Below are positions 58,726-64,000 of a stretch of DNA of 64,000 nucleotides, in pieces (within the stretch, counting starts at the first letter, position 1; every line of letters begins with the position of its first letter). The stretch is taken from contig BSYO01000004.1 of the NCBI GenBank assembly GCA_033239525.1, forward strand, positions 20,622,037 to 20,686,036, read 5' to 3'. This stretch comes from Nepenthes gracilis (Eukaryota > Streptophyta > Magnoliopsida > Caryophyllales > Nepenthaceae). Position numbers and translations under genes: made by a program. The notes beneath the pieces were generated by a model that worked only from the letters and a program-made list of their open reading frames with translations, did not search any database and was not told the origin of the DNA.

Positions 58726-60818
58726 TAAATTGTCACGGCCTCGAACCAAAAGCAAGTAATAAATAGTGACAATAGTTTATAACTTTGAATTAAATCCCTA
58801 GCCATAGTGGATACACCAAAATATTATATCCAAATACTAGGTCAGACTTCACAAAAATCAAACACCAAAATATCATCAACAACCATAACAACAACTACTG
58901 GATCACTCTAAACTCTCTGTCCGAACTCTAAAATACTGACCATAACCTGCTACACAAATCGGAAGATAAACGACAGTCCAAATACTAAAAAAATCCTGAC
59001 ATCGATCCTACATAAATAATAAAATGCCACAATCCTTATGCCAAAGAAATCCAAAAAATGTCTCCATCAAGATATAACATACCAATATCAACATATACAT
59101 AATCTCCTCCACAAAATCGAAATACAAATATAGACCCAATTACATTCTAAGAACCATAAGGCATAAATAAAATCTCTCTGAACATCCTCATCCAAATTTC
59201 CTACAAGTTATCCATAATTCTCTGAAATGAAAGGGTTAAAAACAGTAAAATCATGAATCGAATACTCAACAAGTATCATTGTATGTATATATGTGTGTGT
59301 GTGTGTGTGTGTGTAAAACAAAACAAACATATCCATAAATCAAATCGAAGGAGCAAAGGCAATAAAACATGTGCAAAAATCCGATACAAATGGAAAGTCC
59401 AAAGTCCAACATATTAAATATCTAACCGTGTCAAACATCCAATTATTTAATTAACAAATGAAATTCGTACACAAAATTCATAAGCTGTGTACAAATGCCA
59501 TATAGTCCAATATATGAAATCATCCAAAGTCTTGAAATCCAAAGTTCAAATACCAAAATCGGATAGGTCCGAGTATCAAGCAAATCCTACAAATTCTCAA
59601 AGGTCAAACGTCTTAAAATATCAAATTAGATGCATAAAAGATGTCAAAAATCTAAAACATGCCAAATCTAAGAACCAATAAACAAAAGACTGATTTTGAA
59701 GAAAGATTACACGTACTACCAGTAACATTTTGCCAAATTACTACTATTTAGACCCATAAGCAAGTTATCTACATATTACTCTTGATAGATGGAATCAAAT
59801 GCTACTTGCTTTGCCATCCGTGGATGATAAGTATAATCCTTAAGTCTATTCGAATATAGTAGGACGTCCGAATATATTAATTCCGTTCGATTCCTCATAA
59901 TTCTCAACGAAATACCAAATCGGGAAACTCTATAACAAATGTCCAAAACTTTTCCTCTCTATCGGAAGAGTACAAAACTTTCACTTTGAGAAAGTACAAA
60001 TATAAAACTTTCCACCTCGTAAGAAAATGTAAAAATCAAAGCAAATAACAAAATAAAGCCCGACTCAAAACACATGCATGGATTATCACATATAGAGCCA
60101 AATGCACATTTTTCATGATTTTTTCTTTACAAACATTTCCATATATAAACATAAAACTTTAAAATATTTACTCATTTTGTACAAACAAATAAGCTCCTCA
60201 AATATTTAATAAAACCAAAGCAAAACCTCAAAACAACCGGTAGTACTACATGCATGCACATTATTTAAAGTGGGGAAAGTAAAGGATAACATGCATGTAC
60301 AATAAACCACCAAATGTAAACAGAACTAGAGGAAAACTAAAATAAACTAAAGATCGGGCTCATAAGTGCTTGCCTTTACTCTTTGATATGATAAATTTGA
60401 TAAAATAATGCTTTAAAATCACCTCTCTTCTCTTCCCCTCTCTTCCTTCCCTTATCTTTCTCTCTTCTTTCTCTTTTTCCCCCGAAATCTGCCTGAAAAC
60501 AGTGTCAACCCTGCTTATATCACGAGTATTAGTCAAGTGCGCATCAGGCGCTACACTAATCCCCAAGTGCATACAAGCACCACATCAAATGTAGCAATCT
60601 GCCAACACTGCGCACAAGCGCTGCAAGTGAGCGCTTCAAACGCCACACAATCTGCCAATTCTGCACACGAGTGCGCATAAGGCATACATCAATTGCCAAG
60701 CTTGATACCCTTATCCAATTTCCAACCAAATTTTCATTGTACAATTGTTTTCTAAATTAACCCAAAATGAATTGATGATATCAATATCAATTAATTAGAA
60801 ACTAGGTGTTATATAAAT
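58726..60818 (-). mobile_element. Solo LTR with TSD TAAAT
   Basis: The LTR body is 58731-60813 (2083 bp). Perfect TAAAT copies are at 58726-58730 and 60814-60818. On the minus strand it starts TATAACACC (TGTAACACC with one G-to-A change) and ends GGCCGTGACA. It holds a TG microsatellite at 59292-59314. It lies just beyond the pararetrovirus poly(A) region. It is related to the LTR that begins at 62345. Confidence 0.88.
59292..59314. repeat. (TG)n microsatellite
   Basis: About eleven uninterrupted TG units inside the solo LTR. Confidence 0.9.
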
Positions 60819-61026
60819 CTTCTTAATATCATCTAAATTTGCATTATCCTTTGAAACACAATGAGCTTCCTTTTTGAAATGGGTAGCTGTAATTGTTGTA
60901 CCATCTATATTTAATTTGAGTTATGCTAAAGGTGGATGTGTTAAAATAATTTGTTGGCATGTTGAGGTTGTCCATTGATTAGCTACCTTAGTGATTTGGT
61001 GGATGAGATGAAAGTCTTAACACTCA

Positions 61027-61284
61027 GAAGCTTACAGGGAGACTTTGAAAGCCAAAGGTTTTCGAATCAATAGAACAAAAATGAAATACATAAAATGCAA
61101 GTTCAGTGAAGATAATTGGGTAGATGGTGAGGCAGTGAGGATTAGGATTGAAAGCCTGCTGAATAGGAACTATTTCAAGTATAGTTAGTTAATGATTCCA
61201 AAAAATGGGGCAATCAATCGGGATATTACTCAAAGGTTCGCAGCAGGATGGACAAAGATCTTGTATGATAAGAGAAACCTCTAA
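61027..61284 (+). pseudogene. LINE (L1-type) reverse transcriptase fragment
   Basis: One frame reads EAYRETLKAKGFRINRTKMK, then YIKCKFSEDN, a gap with NYFKYS and a stop, then NGAINRDITQRFAAGWTKIL and YDKRNL with TAA at 61282. This matches the segment after the RT core of plant L1-type LINEs (glutamate-threonine-leucine helix, KTEYM-like motif, GSII block, AGW motif). The catalytic part lies upstream and is missing, so this is a dead fragment. Confidence 0.75.
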
Positions 61285-62344
61285 CATTTGATTGACAAAT
61301 TCCTTAACGAAACCATTTGATAGCAAATTGAATGAAACTTATTCAGCAAGAAAAGCACTCACTAATAAAGCAAGCAAAATAAGATAGAGCACTTGTAGTT
61401 GACTGGATCCACTAAAAGCAATGCCCTATACAATTTCTCAGCTTCTTTGAGGCAATTAAGTTTTCACTAGAAGAGAAACCTCTTGCCCCTTGCAATATTT
61501 ATCAACTGAGACATTCACCACCGAGACAAAGAAAAAAGAACATTCAAGAGGGATTCCCCCCTTCCCCCCCAAAGGTGGGTTGAAAAAATAACCAAAAATA
61601 CAAAAAAGGAAAACAAATTCCCAGAAACAAGATTACAAGTACACATTATAGCTCATGACAAGAAAAATAATGTGCACTTACAATTTTCATCTCCTTGTAG
61701 TGTAATTCCTCAAGAGCTCTCTGAAGAAATTCATTTTCTTCTAATAGAGAAATATGGACAGAAAAAGAAAACTACATGACCCTGAAAATATGAAAAGAAA
61801 TAGCACTAGAAGTGTTCTTATTAGAAACAGCAGGTGCAAGCGGAAAAGAAAGAGCAGTTTAGTGTTCTTCCATCATAGAGTTAAGGGCTGCAACCAAATT
61901 TATAGAACTATGACTAGGAGTTTAAAAAGCATCAACTCAAGAGTTATACAAGGACAAAAAAAACAAATGGATTTACTTATGATCTTTCATTAGGTGGGAA
62001 TCTGCATAGGAATTAAACTAAGCCACTTTGCTAATTCTTTTAGATCTTGCAAGTTTTTATAGTCAGGTATTTTGGCAATTTAAGTTTTTGATAAGGATCA
62101 ATAGGTCATGTTTTGTTCCTCAACGTTTACTTGCCCGGTTTTACTATGAGGTGTAGTCTGTGAAATAATTTTATTTATAGAGATCTCTTAGTATCCAAAG
62201 CTAGGTTTCTTTGGGAAAAAAGAGCATAGCATCCTACAAAGAGAGCTGTAATTTATCCAGTATCAGGAGGCAAAGGGGATGGGTAGGTTAGTGAGGAGCC
62301 TATCCCATGGTTTAAGGTGCATTTAAGCCGGGCCATATGATCCA
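61285..62344. other. Unassigned region
   Basis: AT-rich and A-rich flank. A 79-codon plus frame (61754-61993) is very lysine/arginine-rich, as expected from A-rich sequence, and matches no family I know. Confidence 0.45.
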
Positions 62345-64000
62345 TGTTACAACCTTGATACAAGTGTGTAATGGTAATAACATCGAAAATAAACTTATCT
62401 ACATACTAGGTCCAATGACAAAACCAGGTCGGACACTACATACCAAAACTATAAGAAAAATACTCGAATATAAACACTGCGTTCCCAAGAAAGGCCAAAC
62501 TATCCCCGTCCAGCCCAATCCGACACTGCAATTGCTCAATCCACAAATTGATGCAAGGAAAAATATCTAACCAAAAAACAAATATACAAAAGCAAAATTA
62601 CATACATAAATTCGTAACAGCACACCGATACAAATCCAAACTGCAAAAACTATATTTCAATCCTATCCGTTACAACAGATACGAAAACCACCCATAATAC
62701 CCTCAATAAAATTTATAACTATATTCCTTCAATGATCATTCATCCAATCCTACAAGAATCCAATGCCCATTAATCTGTAAGGGTTTTTAAGACATTTCAA
62801 ATGTGAACCTAACACTCAGCAAAATATGTATATAATAAATTAATATACATGAAAAAGATAAGCGCAAAGAATGGTGTTATGTGATAGCTAATTCTCAATA
62901 AGAATGTTCCAATAAGCATGTTCAAATATGTGATAACTCGTAAATTGTCCAACAAGTACAAACATACGAAAACATACAAAATACATGAAAAACATAAGAA
63001 GACTAAAGAAACATGTAAAAACATATCAAAAAGCATGAAAACTGATTAATCATATTAAACGTATAAAAACCTAAGAATCAAGGATTAGTAATTCACACAT
63101 TGACTATCAAAGGGTAAATTTTGAAAATCAAGCTATACACATTCCCAATAGCCTGAGACTAATACAATATCATTCAAGACCTATAGCCAAGTCATCTACA
63201 ATATCCTATAAACCTGGTTGAATGTTATTTTCTTTAACCACCAATGGATAATAGGTGTGATCTTCAAATTGCACATAATATACTATGACATGTCCAAATA
63301 TAATCTAAAATATCTTACAATAATTCTTTTTATTCAAAACAGAGAACTCTAAATCACATATTAAATATCCAAAACTTTTCCAAATCAGGGGAAAAGTAAA
63401 TTTCTATTTTGTTTTACAAAGTAAAGTTTTCATTAAATGTTTGCATAAAAATAGCATGCAAAGGAAAATACTCAAAGATTTCATCAATTTATTAACAATA
63501 TCTCAGATGTAAACATAAACGTTCAAAATATCTAAATGTTTTCTAAAAATAGATATGCATGCAACAAATATTCAAATGAGATGAAAAAAAGTGGCACGCA
63601 TGTACATTTAGAGGATAATCGAAAAAAAAAAATCAAGAAATTTTAACAATAGACTAAAGGATAGACTTAGATGTACTTGCTTGACGTTCTTTCTCCTCCT
63701 CTCTCTTCTTTCTTGGGCTTCTCTACTCTTCGCTGTGCAAAATACCCAAAAATCAAGTGAAGGTCCTTATATAACTAAGTCGGTGCACGGGCTTCAGGTA
63801 AACGTGCATTAGGCACAATGACCGGACACATGCATGCATAAGCGCACCCAACCCGCACACAAGTGCGACCCATTCCACCCAAATCATGCACAAGCACATC
63901 ACCCCCACACGAGGGCATCCCATAGTACCAAACCCACACACGAGTACGCATCATGTGCACCTCAAGACTCTACCTTAAATACACACACGCGTGGCTCTAG
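62345..64000 (-). repeat. LTR continuing past the window end
   Basis: It starts TGTTACAACCTTG on the plus strand, the position of TGTCACGGCCTCG at 58731. Later blocks keep the order of the 58731 LTR, for example CTAGGTCNNAC and the GGTTAAAAAC/GGTTTTTAAG region. The right end is outside the window, so I cannot say whether it is a solo LTR or part of a full element. The CA/CGCAC-rich end at 63790-63990 resembles 60540-60700. Confidence 0.65.

Noticed and set aside
60360..60744. Minus frames with CALVRS-like and charged stretches
   Set aside because: They lie within the solo LTR at 58731-60813 and have no conserved motif.
1..64000. CRISPR arrays, bacterial operons, rRNA or tRNA genes
   Set aside because: No regularly spaced direct repeats with unique spacers, no ribosome-binding sites with gene clusters, and no complete cloverleaf sequence were seen.

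Overview
This is a repeat-dense, AT-rich piece of nuclear genome from a flowering plant, most likely a eudicot. The evidence is two intron-containing Aux/IAA auxin-response genes, several Ty3/gypsy elements of plant-specific lineages, an Au-type SINE and an endogenous plant pararetrovirus. There are no bacterial-style operons, no rRNA genes and no recognisable tRNA genes. Only two genes look intact, both on the minus strand: a five-exon Aux/IAA gene (16523-18208) and a three-exon IAA19-like Aux/IAA gene (33919-36845). They sit head to tail, as Aux/IAA pairs often do, but a 10.7 kb retrotransposon has landed between them.

Layout. 1-2254: unassigned AT-rich DNA. 2255-11979: a complete but dead Ty3/gypsy chromovirus (Tekay/Del type) with a perfect TCATC target-site duplication, two long LTRs, a methionine-tRNA primer site, two zinc knuckles, RT, RNase H, integrase and a C-terminal chromodomain. 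Its polyprotein carries many stops and one frameshift. 12780-15864: LTR-like remnants. 16523-18208: first Aux/IAA gene. 22216-32881: a decayed minus-strand Ty3/gypsy element of Tat type. 33919-36845: second Aux/IAA gene, with a foldback MITE in intron 2. 40152-49513: a second Tat-type element (plus strand), internally deleted, with a solo LTR nested inside it. 51035-51193: an Au SINE. About 52385-58700: a partial, broken endogenous caulimovirid carrying a solo LTR. 58731-60813: another solo LTR. 61027-61284: a LINE fragment. 62345-64000: the start of a further LTR that runs off the window.

The most unusual feature is that both Tat-type elements carry, between pol and the 3' LTR, homologous reading frames on the strand opposite to gag-pol. 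In the second element this antisense gene is split by the nested solo LTR. Other points of note are a non-canonical degron (GWPPL) and EAR region (LTLGPPG) in the first Aux/IAA protein, the nested order of insertions, and a strong C-to-T/G-to-A decay signature that has altered stop codons, catalytic residues and even the TG/CA ends of LTRs.

Within the genic part, both Aux/IAA proteins would act in the nucleus as auxin-degradable repressors of ARF transcription factors. Everything else is mobile or viral debris whose reading frames are not expected to make working protein.
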